Origin: Microcoleus sp. FACHB-68 | GTDB lineage: Bacteria > Cyanobacteriota > Cyanobacteriia > Cyanobacteriales > Oscillatoriaceae | Assembly: GCF_014695715.1 (NCBI RefSeq) | Contig: NZ_JACJOT010000003.1 | Location: 284,116 to 348,115, forward strand | Direction: 5' to 3' | Length of the DNA: 64,000 nt | Shown: piece by piece, positions 43,665-52,226 of the stretch | Numbering within the stretch: position 1 is the first letter of the stretch | How the letters are laid out: each line of letters opens with the position of its first letter | The notes under the pieces: model-generated | Seen by the model: the letters and a program-made list of their open reading frames with translations, nothing else | The model's database searches: none | Told to the model about the DNA's origin: nothing | Made by a program: the position numbers and the translations under genes

Positions 43665-45149
43665 ATGCAAGGCTTTGGGTTGATGAAGCGCAAAAAAGCT
43701 AGTAGATGGGCGTGGCTGCTTGTGGTAGCGATGCTGTTCGTGATGGTGTTTCGTTTGCCGGCAGCAGCGCAGGCAGCCAAACATTACACAGAATTGCAGT
43801 TTCCGCCACTGCCAGAAATTCAGGTGCCAGATTACACGCGCTACGAGCTGAAAAATGGCATGACTGTATTCTTAATGGAAGATCGCGAACTGCCTCTAGT
43901 CAGCGGTACAGCGCTATTTCGCACCGGCGATCGCTTTGAGCCGGCAGAAAAAGTTGGTCTGGCGGAAGTGATGGGCCAAGTGATGCGGATCGGCGGCACA
44001 ACTGAGCATACACCCGATGAGCTGAATCGGCTGTTAGAACAACGGGCAGCTTCTGTAGAAACAGGGGTAGATAGCAGTTCAGCCAGTGCCAGCTTTAGCG
44101 CCTTAAGTGAAGATGTGAATGAAGTGTTTGGGCTATTCGCTGAGGTGATCCGCCAGCCGGTGTTCGCCCCCGACAAGTTGGATCTGGCGAAAAAACAACG
44201 CCAGGGTGGGATCGCGAGGCGCAACGACGATCCCGATGAAATTGCCGGTCGTGAATTCCAAAAACTAATTTACGGGCAAACTAGCCCTTACGCTCGCACC
44301 AGCGAGTATGCCACCATCAATAAAATTACCCGCGACGATCTCGTTCAATTTCACCGGCAATATTTCCATCCCAACAATATGATTTTGGGCATTGTCGGTG
44401 ACTTTGACACGAAACAAATGCAAGCGCTAGTAGAAAAACAGTTTGGCAATTGGCCGGCTAATCCACAACTGCAAGTGCCGCCGCTGCCGCCGGTGTCTCA
44501 GGCGAACAAAGGTGGCGTTTTTTTGGTGGATCAACCCCAACTGACTCAAAGTTATGTGCAGATGGGCCACTTAGGGGGCCAGCTTAACAGTCCCGACTAT
44601 GCCGCCTTGAGTGTCCTTAATGATGTTCTCAATGGTTTTGGGGGCCGGCTATTTAACCAAATTCGTTCGCGTCAAGGTTTGGCTTATACGGTTTATGGCT
44701 TTTGGAGTCCCCGGTATGATTACCCAGGCGTGTTTGTCGCTGCCGGTCAAACTCGCTCTGATGCAACGGTGCCCTTCATTAAGGCAATTATGAGCGAACT
44801 TGAGCGCATCCGCACTGAGCCGGTGACTCCCGCAGAATTGGCTTATGCGAAGGAATCTACCCTCAATTCCTTTATTTTCAATTTTGCCGATCCCGTGCAA
44901 ACCCTATCGCGCCTGATGCGATACGAGTATTATGGCTACCCGGAAGATTTTATCTTCCAATACCGGCGGGCTGTTGAAGCCACAACCATTGCTGATGTGC
45001 AGCGGGTTGCTCAAACTTACCTGAAGCCTGAAAACCTCGTGACTTTGGTGGTGGGAAATGCGGAGGCGATTCAACCGTCTCTGACAAGTTTGGGGAATGG
45101 CACTAAGGTGACAGGAATTGATATTACGATTCCCGAACCGCAGAGTTAG
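43665..45149 (+). CDS. M16-like protein, non-catalytic subunit
   Basis: 494 residues. A signal segment (about 15-35, ending PAAAQA) is followed by two M16 domains. The zinc-binding HXXEH is replaced by a sequence such as GLAEVMGQVM, so it should not bind zinc, but the RXXY region (near FGGRLFNQIRSRQGLAYTVYG) is kept, as in the partner subunits of bacterial M16B proteases. AGGAG lies 11 nt before the ATG at 43665. An open frame runs further upstream through heptamer repeats, without gene character. Terminator at 45245. Confidence 0.92.
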   Translation: MQGFGLMKRKKASRWAWLLVVAMLFVMVFRLPAAAQAAKHYTELQFPPLPEIQVPDYTRYELKNGMTVFLMEDRELPLVSGTALFRTGDRFEPAEKVGLAEVMGQVMRIGGTTEHTPDELNRLLEQRAASVETGVDSSSASASFSALSEDVNEVFGLFAEVIRQPVFAPDKLDLAKKQRQGGIARRNDDPDEIAGREFQKLIYGQTSPYARTSEYATINKITRDDLVQFHRQYFHPNNMILGIVGDFDTKQMQALVEKQFGNWPANPQLQVPPLPPVSQANKGGVFLVDQPQLTQSYVQMGHLGGQLNSPDYAALSVLNDVLNGFGGRLFNQIRSRQGLAYTVYGFWSPRYDYPGVFVAAGQTRSDATVPFIKAIMSELERIRTEPVTPAELAYAKESTLNSFIFNFADPVQTLSRLMRYEYYGYPEDFIFQYRRAVEATTIADVQRVAQTYLKPENLVTLVVGNAEAIQPSLTSLGNGTKVTGIDITIPEPQS

Positions 45150-45244
45150 CTGTCGGTTTGTCTGTCTAAGCCGGTTAATTTTTTCTTGGCTATCACCCAG
45201 AGAACTAGAAAAGTTGCCGGCCTCAAAAATTAGTTTTTCCTAGC

Positions 45245-45272
45245 GGGTGAGCAAAAAGCTCACCCCTTTTTT
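45245..45272 (+). terminator. Strong terminator after the M16 pair
   Basis: GGGTGAGC (45245-45252), loop AAAAA, GCTCACCC (45258-45265), then CTTTTTT. Confidence 0.93.
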
Positions 45273-45815
45273 GTATGGACTGCAACTGGCTTTCTGCTGC
45301 AAAATTATCGTGATTCCCAGTTAAATTCATCTGGGTAAGGGCGTAGGCGTAAATCTGCACTCTGTATGGCAAATGTCCCTACGGTTCTAGCGCCGGCAAC
45401 TCACACTTGCAATGAATCCTCGCCCTACGCTCACCGGCATCTGTTAACCGTTTACTTTCCCAAGTGAAAGTTAACCGTTAATTTTATATTAAATTGTAGA
45501 TTTATGCAAGAACTTCAAGCCGATGTAAATTGCTGAAACTTAAATATGTGTCAGCGCTTTACTTATTGCTAGTAATTTGCATTGATCTAAATCATTGTTT
45601 CTCCCAATCACCCCCTCTCCCCCTCCTTTATTTTTTTAGTATCCTAACTCCTTGAGTTGTGGCTGATTATTGGTTCAAAAGAGCAGTAAGCTATTGTCAT
45701 TTAGCAAACAGGCGGAAATCTACCTTGGGATAGATTAAGCCTAAAGGCTATACCAATTAGATGTAAAACAGCGAAACATCGAAATTGAGCCATCAATCAG
45801 AGAAGAGGAGTGACC
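45273..45815. other. Long leader before the outer-membrane-like gene
   Basis: About 540 bp. A direct repeat GTTAACCGTT occurs at 45443-45452 and 45470-45479, with an inverted ACTTTC/GAAAGT between (45454-45471), a possible operator. No small gene found. Confidence 0.4.
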
Positions 45816-46730
45816 GTGAAACAAATAATTAATAGGCGAGTGTCTTCCATCGTGACGTTCACCGCCTTAAGCGTTATGTTTGGCAGCTTGCCAGCTGCGG
45901 CAGAAACGAGTGGCGCGGCGGTACTGTCTGTTAAAGCGCCGGTTGCAGAAGAATCCCTGCAAGAGCCGGCAGCAAGCCGGTGGGAGCAAGTATCTGAGTC
46001 TGTAACCAACAAGCAAGCTCGAACTCAAGAGATCGCAATTAAGCCACAAGCAGAAGTTGAGCAAACCTTAACCGTCTTAACAGACACCGCCCCAGCGTCT
46101 GTGTCTGAGGCTGACTTGGTCACCGGCGCAGTAACGTTGCCGGCATCCACAATCCCGACTCACCGGATCTCAACTGAACCCGTGTTAGATCGTTCGTTCT
46201 CAACCGCTGCGGCTGACTTAAACCCAGCGCCGGTGAATACACAACGGGCCGGTTTTACTGAAAAGGCACCCGATGCCATTGCTCAGATTGAAACACGGAC
46301 AAGAATTCCGGGAAACAACTTCATCGGGATTGGCGGTAACATTGGCGACAATGAGGACATCTTGGACTTAGTCGTTCTCAGCAAAATCAGACTGTTTGAC
46401 TTGCCATTTCAAGAGCAGGCATTTAGCGTATCTGCGCGTCCCTCAGTCGCATTTAGCAACGGCATCCTAGACATCCGTGTGCCGGCGACCGTCGAATTCA
46501 GGCAGCCTACCTTTGATACCGGAGAACCGGCAGACAGGTTAGGCTTTTTTGCCGGCCCAGGCGTTGCCCTTTCCATTGACGATGACGATGACACTGAATT
46601 TGATCTCATGCTCACCGGCGGTGCAGATTACCTGTTCACCGAAGACTTAACCTTAACCGCGATGGTTAATTTCCTATTTCTGGACGACGTTGATATAGAA
46701 GGTCAGTTCGGGGTAGGTTTTAACTTCTAA
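45816..46730 (+). CDS. Exported protein with predicted outer-membrane-like beta domain
   Basis: 304 residues. Signal peptide (about 12-29, VMFGSLPAAAETS). Residues 30-150 are Ala/Pro/Glu-rich and low complexity. The last 150 (from NNFIGIGGNIGDNEDILD) have alternating beta strands and end with phenylalanine (GVGFNF), a typical outer-membrane or periplasmic beta-protein finish. An acidic DDDDD run lies inside. I do not recognise the family. GTG at 45816 is chosen, since GAGGAG lies 6 nt upstream; a GTG two codons earlier overlaps that site. Confidence 0.75.
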   Translation: MKQIINRRVSSIVTFTALSVMFGSLPAAAETSGAAVLSVKAPVAEESLQEPAASRWEQVSESVTNKQARTQEIAIKPQAEVEQTLTVLTDTAPASVSEADLVTGAVTLPASTIPTHRISTEPVLDRSFSTAAADLNPAPVNTQRAGFTEKAPDAIAQIETRTRIPGNNFIGIGGNIGDNEDILDLVVLSKIRLFDLPFQEQAFSVSARPSVAFSNGILDIRVPATVEFRQPTFDTGEPADRLGFFAGPGVALSIDDDDDTEFDLMLTGGADYLFTEDLTLTAMVNFLFLDDVDIEGQFGVGFNF

Positions 46731-46765
46731 GGGACTAGGGACTAGGGGCTAGGGACTAGGGAGGG
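46730..46765. repeat. Short tandem repeat GGGACTA
   Basis: GGGACTAGGGACTAGGGGCTAGGGACTAGGG-type array after the outer-membrane-like gene. Same family as at 9537-9571. Confidence 0.88.
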
Positions 46766-46797
46766 AAGAGGGGGAGAAAACATAGAAAACTCCCAAC

Positions 46798-46831
46798 TCC
46801 CCATGCCCCATGCCCCATGCCCCATGCCCTA
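46798..46831. repeat. Short tandem repeat CCCCATG
   Basis: Four to five copies of CCCCATG between convergent genes. Same family as at 28711 and 43551. Confidence 0.9.
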
Positions 46832-46832
46832 T

Positions 46833-49661
46833 TTAACTACTCTGTAACTGAGCATCCAACGTTTTATTAATGCGATCGCGAGTTTCTTCCAAGTGCGCTT
46901 GGGTGTAAGTGTCAAACTTCCCGCCCTTGGCAAGGGTGGTATCCAGCGATTCACCTAACTGGCGCAACTTATACCATGCCAGGGTTCGGGCGTCTTGAGG
47001 GACTTCCGACTGGCGGAGTACCATCTGCGTCAGAATATCCAAGTATTCCCGCTGCAAAGATCGGCGAAGGCTGGAAATCTCCACCGGCATCCCCTCCACC
47101 ATCACCTCTGTCCACACGCCTTGCTGCAACGTGTCAAACAGTTCCGGCAGTGTTAGGGAAACTCCCGGCTGCGCCTTAATTTCCGCATCCCGCAGACGCG
47201 CTAAACGTTGGGGATGCATCAGCACTCGCAACACTACCCGCTGCAGAAAAGAAATTTGCTCGTAAATCGGATAATCTAGGCGGAAAATCGGGGCGTAGTT
47301 ACCCCAGTGAACCCAGCGTGACGGCGCTAAATTATTGAGCAGTTCTGGAGAAAAATTAAACGCATTGTCATTAAAGATATACGTTTGCAAAGTCGCTAGC
47401 GCCTGACGCTGCTTGGCTGCCGGCACCGACATAAATGGAGCACGTCCGTTGGGATCGCCGGCATGGTTGCGGGTAAACGACTGCCCCCCCACATATTGCG
47501 AGACAAAATAAGCCTGCTGGAAATAGTAGCCAAACACCGTGTTAAACAACACGCGCAGCTCATTGTAACTCTCGCCCTTGGGCAAATAACGTTTTTCCAG
47601 CCGCTCCCACATATAACGGGCATTATCCATTTGCTGCTGCGAGTAAAGCAGCACGTCCCCGCTGAGATCGAATGGGTGAGCGAAGGGATTAATATCGTCA
47701 AACCAGATGTCCTCATCCGTGGCGTAAGCCAAATCCGAGTTAGGCGCACGCTGGGCAATTTTTTCGAGGAAGCGCACCTCATCTTGTGGGGCTGTCCCTG
47801 GGCCGGTTTGGTAGCCATACTGGATTGCCCACTCATCATAAGGGCCAACCACTGCTGGATAGTAATCTCCTTGCTCTACGCCAATCGGTGCTAAATTGAC
47901 CGGCAAGTAGTCCATCACAGATGACGCTAACCCTTTGCTTTGGGTGATGTTGGTGTTATTCAAATCTTGAGGCATCAACATCGTGCTGGCGTGGAAATTG
48001 TGTCTCAACCCTAAGGTATGTCCGACTTCGTGGGCGATGAGCGAACGTACAAATTGATGCACATACTCTTTCATCTGCGAACTTTCAGGGCTGAGGTTAT
48101 TGATTAACGACAGCGACATCGCCCCTACAGAAAACTGATCGGCAGATTGCATCCCATAGCAGAGATCGTGACTTTGCATGAGCCGGCCTAATACGGCCAT
48201 TTCTTGGGCTTGATCGGGTGTGCCGGTTTTACCCTCTTTGTTAGGAAGATAGCGGGAAATCGAATTAAAGGTACATAGATCCGAGTTGCCACCAATGCCG
48301 GCAAACAAAGAGGAACTGCTTGATCGCTCTTGTTCAACAAGCGTGCCATACTCTCGCTTGATGGCTCGCACGAAATTCGCATCCACAATAATATCTGCGT
48401 CCAATATTTGGCCCGTAAGCGGATTAACCCGCGAAGGACCCATTGCAAACGCACCATCAAGAGAATTAATCCAGCGGATTGTGTTGTAACGCACATCAGC
48501 GGGGTCCCACTCAGCCTCATCCGGCATCTGCCGCACGTCTATTGCATTTTGGTATCCCGCTTTCTCAAACGCTTTATTCCACAGCAGCACCCCCTCCCGA
48601 ATAGACTCGCGATATTCCACCGGCACTGCATTATCTATCCAAAATACAATCGGTTCCTTTGGAGGAGAGACTAAAGCGCTGGGATTCTGCTTTTCCAAAT
48701 GCCAACGGTTGATATAACGCACAAAAGGATCTTTGTTGTGATCGTTAGAAAAATCCTTGTAGACAGTCATGAAATAGCCAACCCGATCATCAGCTAAGCG
48801 CGGACGGTAGCCGTTAGTATCATCTAGTTGGGACAAGCTGTAATGCAGGCGCAGGGTAAACGCACGGCTGTCTGGCAGGCTTGGTATATAGGTATTTTCA
48901 TCGCCACCGGCAGCGGAAAAACTGTAAATCGACTCGATCTCAACGTTCATCGGGAAAGAGTTAGCACTGCCGAAATAAGATTTCTTGGCATCAAGCTCGT
49001 AAGGCGTACCCAAAACCCAATGAAAGATCGAACTTAAACCCGGAAAGTCCCCCAGCAACAACTCACCCATATCCACCAATAAGGTGTTGCGCTCAGCATC
49101 GAAGCCTTTAATTTCCAGGGAGTAGAGAACCGAGTCGCTAAACGATCTTTCTAGGGAACGTCTTTGTGGATCATCGGGATCTGTGCGGAAATTGACGTTG
49201 CGGATCACAAAATGCAAATTTTTATTGACGCGGCGGAAGTAAAACAGGTAATCTCCCACCGGCATCCCGCTATAAATGCCGCGTTCGCCAATACCCGATT
49301 CGAGGGTGACGGTACATAGAAAGTTTTTTTCAAGCTGTTCTTGGCTGATTTCGGCGAAGACTTCACCCGTGTCTTGGTTGTTATAGAGGGTGAACAGTCC
49401 CTCCAATTTTTCTGCATCTGCGACAACCGATTCAACCGCCGGCAGATCGGAAAGAACATTACTTTTCTCTTTCGCTTTAGATGAGCGAGATTCTAGTTTC
49501 TGCGCCAAAGTCGCCCAAGCCGACGGCTTGGATGCCAACCCAGCAGCCGGCACTGTTTGAGTGCGTGCTGAAGGCGCGATTCCTAAAAATAGGCCATGCA
49601 GTAAAATTGCTAAAAATAGGCCATGCAGGAGAAATAGACAGAATTTCCATAATTTTTTCAT
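46833..49661 (-). CDS. Zinc-dependent metalloprotease, Met-zincin (DUF5117/DUF4953) family
   Basis: 942 residues. Signal segment with a duplicated unit (LLHGLFLAI-LLHGLFLGI). A long N-terminal DUF5118/5117-type region precedes a Met-zincin domain with extended zinc motif HEVGHTLGLRHNFHAS at about residue 540 (HExxHxxGxxH) and a Met-turn SVMDY. Family members of this size are exported proteases of unknown substrate. AAGGGTGGA lies 5 nt before the ATG at 49661; the 22 extra codons upstream lack signal-like sequence. It converges on the outer-membrane-like gene. Confidence 0.9.
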   Translation of the reverse strand: MKKLWKFCLFLLHGLFLAILLHGLFLGIAPSARTQTVPAAGLASKPSAWATLAQKLESRSSKAKEKSNVLSDLPAVESVVADAEKLEGLFTLYNNQDTGEVFAEISQEQLEKNFLCTVTLESGIGERGIYSGMPVGDYLFYFRRVNKNLHFVIRNVNFRTDPDDPQRRSLERSFSDSVLYSLEIKGFDAERNTLLVDMGELLLGDFPGLSSIFHWVLGTPYELDAKKSYFGSANSFPMNVEIESIYSFSAAGGDENTYIPSLPDSRAFTLRLHYSLSQLDDTNGYRPRLADDRVGYFMTVYKDFSNDHNKDPFVRYINRWHLEKQNPSALVSPPKEPIVFWIDNAVPVEYRESIREGVLLWNKAFEKAGYQNAIDVRQMPDEAEWDPADVRYNTIRWINSLDGAFAMGPSRVNPLTGQILDADIIVDANFVRAIKREYGTLVEQERSSSSSLFAGIGGNSDLCTFNSISRYLPNKEGKTGTPDQAQEMAVLGRLMQSHDLCYGMQSADQFSVGAMSLSLINNLSPESSQMKEYVHQFVRSLIAHEVGHTLGLRHNFHASTMLMPQDLNNTNITQSKGLASSVMDYLPVNLAPIGVEQGDYYPAVVGPYDEWAIQYGYQTGPGTAPQDEVRFLEKIAQRAPNSDLAYATDEDIWFDDINPFAHPFDLSGDVLLYSQQQMDNARYMWERLEKRYLPKGESYNELRVLFNTVFGYYFQQAYFVSQYVGGQSFTRNHAGDPNGRAPFMSVPAAKQRQALATLQTYIFNDNAFNFSPELLNNLAPSRWVHWGNYAPIFRLDYPIYEQISFLQRVVLRVLMHPQRLARLRDAEIKAQPGVSLTLPELFDTLQQGVWTEVMVEGMPVEISSLRRSLQREYLDILTQMVLRQSEVPQDARTLAWYKLRQLGESLDTTLAKGGKFDTYTQAHLEETRDRINKTLDAQLQSS
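49583..49628. repeat. 27-bp tandem duplication in the metalloprotease signal sequence
   Basis: Identical 19-bp blocks CTAAAAATAGGCCATGCAG at 49583-49601 and 49610-49628, period 27 bp (9 codons). They double the hydrophobic core of the signal peptide. Confidence 0.9.
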
Positions 49662-50743
49662 TGTATCCACCCTTAATGGCTTGTTTCGGGTTCGAGTGGC
49701 TCTCAGTTTTGTCATAATCCTCTGCATCTGGCGGGGTCATCCTGTGGGTGATGGCTGTTAGTGTGCATTCAACTGACATAGCAGAGCAAAACGAGCTGCC
49801 ACAGCAAAAGGTATTTTTGCAAGAAGCCGCTGCTCTTTGGCTTTCAGGCTCAGCAGATGGTGGTTATTTGATGATGCACCGGCACAAGTACGTCGGCATA
49901 TTCAGTCTTAATACCAAGCTACGTCGTCTTATAAGATTTTGCCAGGTAAATAAAGGATTGAACGCCAATCTTTACGTGATGATAAGCTTTTTAATTTAAT
50001 TAGGCTATAACTGCTCTAGATGACCCGGATGCCTTGATAAACAAAGGTTTGGAGCGGCTGAATCGCATGATATCGGGGAGAGTCTCTCGCTTGAAAAATT
50101 ATGACTTTTCATCGTAAATTTACTGAACGCACTTGTTGCTCTTGAAACGCTCTGCCGGCTCAAACAGGAGAAATCAAGAATTTTTCGTTCAGCTACTCTC
50201 AGGGAAAATACTGATTACTTTTGAAATTTATTTAAGATAGTTTGCTATTAATTTTACTATTTAAAATAAGCTGTATTAAATCTATGAAGTCATTTAAAAA
50301 TCTTCAAATTTCAAGCAAAATTCTCAACTTCCGCAAAAAGCTACAGGTTGAGCAAATGGCTTCTTTCCCAGAACCAAATTCTCCCTTTGCCTCTGCCCCC
50401 TCTCCCTCTCAATTGGGACAGATTTTGTCAACTTGTAGTGCCGGTATCTTGCCCACTTGTTGTTATCTGTGGCAGCAAGATGCTCTAATATTTTGGCAAA
50501 TCGGGGATGCTGCCTCTGTAGTTAATGTGCCGGTTAAGATTTCCCTACCTTTTGGTTAAGGGTAGAATTTAATATCTGTCGCTAATCGGGTGAAAAACCA
50601 CGATTTTCAGAAAAAAGCTTATTTAAAAATACCTACAAAAAAATAGAGACGCTTTTTGGAAAAGCGCCTATGCGAAGTCGGCATGAGAATGGGTTGAGCC
50701 AATTTAAACCCTCAAGCTTTAATATTTTTAATTTCGTACTGAA
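49662..50743. other. Non-coding region downstream of the HetP-like gene
   Basis: About 1.1 kb. Several open frames (for example around 50242-50559) have low-complexity or implausible products and are not accepted. AT content rises after 49.95 kb. No RNA gene recognised. Confidence 0.5.
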
Positions 50744-51106
50744 TCAACCGGCATCTAAATGGGTATTGCAAACTTGAGCGGGTTGTGAGCTAACCACTTC
50801 TAGGTAGTCAACTTTAGCTTTGCGGGAGGAGGAGATTGCGGCACAGGGTGCTGTGCTTCTAGAAGCGGCATCGATTGAAGCGACGTTGCTGTCATTGCCT
50901 CGGCTAACGGAAGAGTTGTCCTTTACCAGCCGATTGTAAGTTCTGTAAGGGATGTAATGGAGGGGGTTATAACCGGCAAAGCGTAGCAGTAACACACAAG
51001 CCCAAGAATACTTGCCGGCTAATATGGAATCAATAATCTCTTCCAATTGCTCGGCACTCATTGTGCGATTGACTTTAGAATTTGAATAAGAAGATGGCTG
51101 ATACAT
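50744..51106 (-). CDS. HetP-family protein
   Basis: 120 residues. Residues 17-60 match the HetP core almost word for word: [45 protein letters not shown]. In Anabaena HetP promotes commitment to heterocyst development, and paralogues modulate it. HetP-like genes also occur in filamentous species that do not form heterocysts. The C-terminal half is Ser/Ala-rich and unconserved. CAGGAGCC lies about 9 nt before the ATG. It stands alone, in about 1 kb of non-coding DNA on either side. I saw no HetR-type inverted repeat (GGG..CCC core) in the upstream DNA. Confidence 0.9.
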   Translation of the reverse strand: MYQPSSYSNSKVNRTMSAEQLEEIIDSILAGKYSWACVLLLRFAGYNPLHYIPYRTYNRLVKDNSSVSRGNDSNVASIDAASRSTAPCAAISSSRKAKVDYLEVVSSQPAQVCNTHLDAG

Positions 51107-52226
51107 GATCCTGGCTCCTGATAGGGATGTTCAAATGAGTTTTATCTAATGAATGCAACTCGGTTGCTGCTGCTTGATGGATTTCGCTAAGATATCAGCA
51201 AGGCGGCGAAGCATGAGATTTACAATATTGATGACCGCTTGCTCGAAAAAGCTGTTATCGTTGCTACATTTGCTTGGAAAACTGACTGCTCGCCTTGCCG
51301 ATATCATGCTCTAGTACGCCCCAAGCAAGTAAACCTGAAATTCTACTAAGAGCCTTTGGTAAATGCACCGTCATATCAGGAAGGTTTTAAGTGAATCCAC
51401 TACTGTTAAATTTACGCAGATATTTAGTAGGAATGGCAAGGGTAAAACGCTAAGTTTACTGATTCTTTAAACTTTTATGCCTTGATTTGGCTTACGCCTC
51501 AAGATTTTAAAGCTTGTATAAAGGCGTACTCAGCAATAACCTGCCTTTACAGACTCGCTCGCTTGGAAGGAAAACAAAGCCTTCATCGGTGCTGCGGTGA
51601 GTACGGCAAAACCCCAGACAGCTTTATTTACCCTCTGTGCCGGCTTCCAAACCGCGATTAAGCGTTGCACCGACAAGGGTAATTCATCCCAAGGTTGCCT
51701 CATCTAGAGCATTTTAAGGTTTAATTACCAAATTTAGGACACGCAAGCGCAATTTTGATTGAGTGGATTGAGCGATCTTGCTTCAAGCTAAGCACGTCTC
51801 AGCCAGCAATTTGAGGAGGCTGAGGAACTTTACAGAAACTTTAAGTTCTTTCAATTTTCCACATAATATCTTTAAAATCATCCAATAGCTTGCTCCACAT
51901 TGCCCTCAACCATTGCTTTTAAAATGCAATTTCAGGTTTAAAACGTTGCGAGGAAAGATTTCTGGCGATTATCACTTTAAGCTAAGCCCTATTTACTTAA
52001 ATCTTAAGGAAATTCTTATATCAGGGTTAATACGCATGACAACCCTTCTGAGGCAGATTTTAGAAACGCGGGTTTAAGAATAAAGATTGCTGAAGCCGGC
52101 TCATCGATTCTAGATTTTCATCAAAAATTGAAAGCTGAAAACCCCTTATTTAAAGGTTTCCAGCTTAGAGTACGGCTTTAAACAATCAAGGAATTAACTG
52201 ATTGGGCGCTTTTAAGAGGCAACTTT
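51107..52226. other. Non-coding region upstream of the HetP-like gene
   Basis: About 1.1 kb. It must carry the HetP-like promoter on its left side and a terminator for the GH116 gene near 52140. It holds few GCCGGC sites and no supported gene. Confidence 0.5.
52122..52165 (-). terminator. Terminator after the GH116 gene
   Basis: On the minus strand AGCTGGAAACC (52165-52155) pairs with GGTTTTCAGCT (52143-52133), one G-U pair, then TTCAATTTTT. It lies about 60 bp after the GH116 stop. Confidence 0.6.

Noticed and set aside
50242..50559. 105-codon frame in the non-coding region
   Set aside because: Composition is not protein-like, no ribosome site, no recognisable motif.
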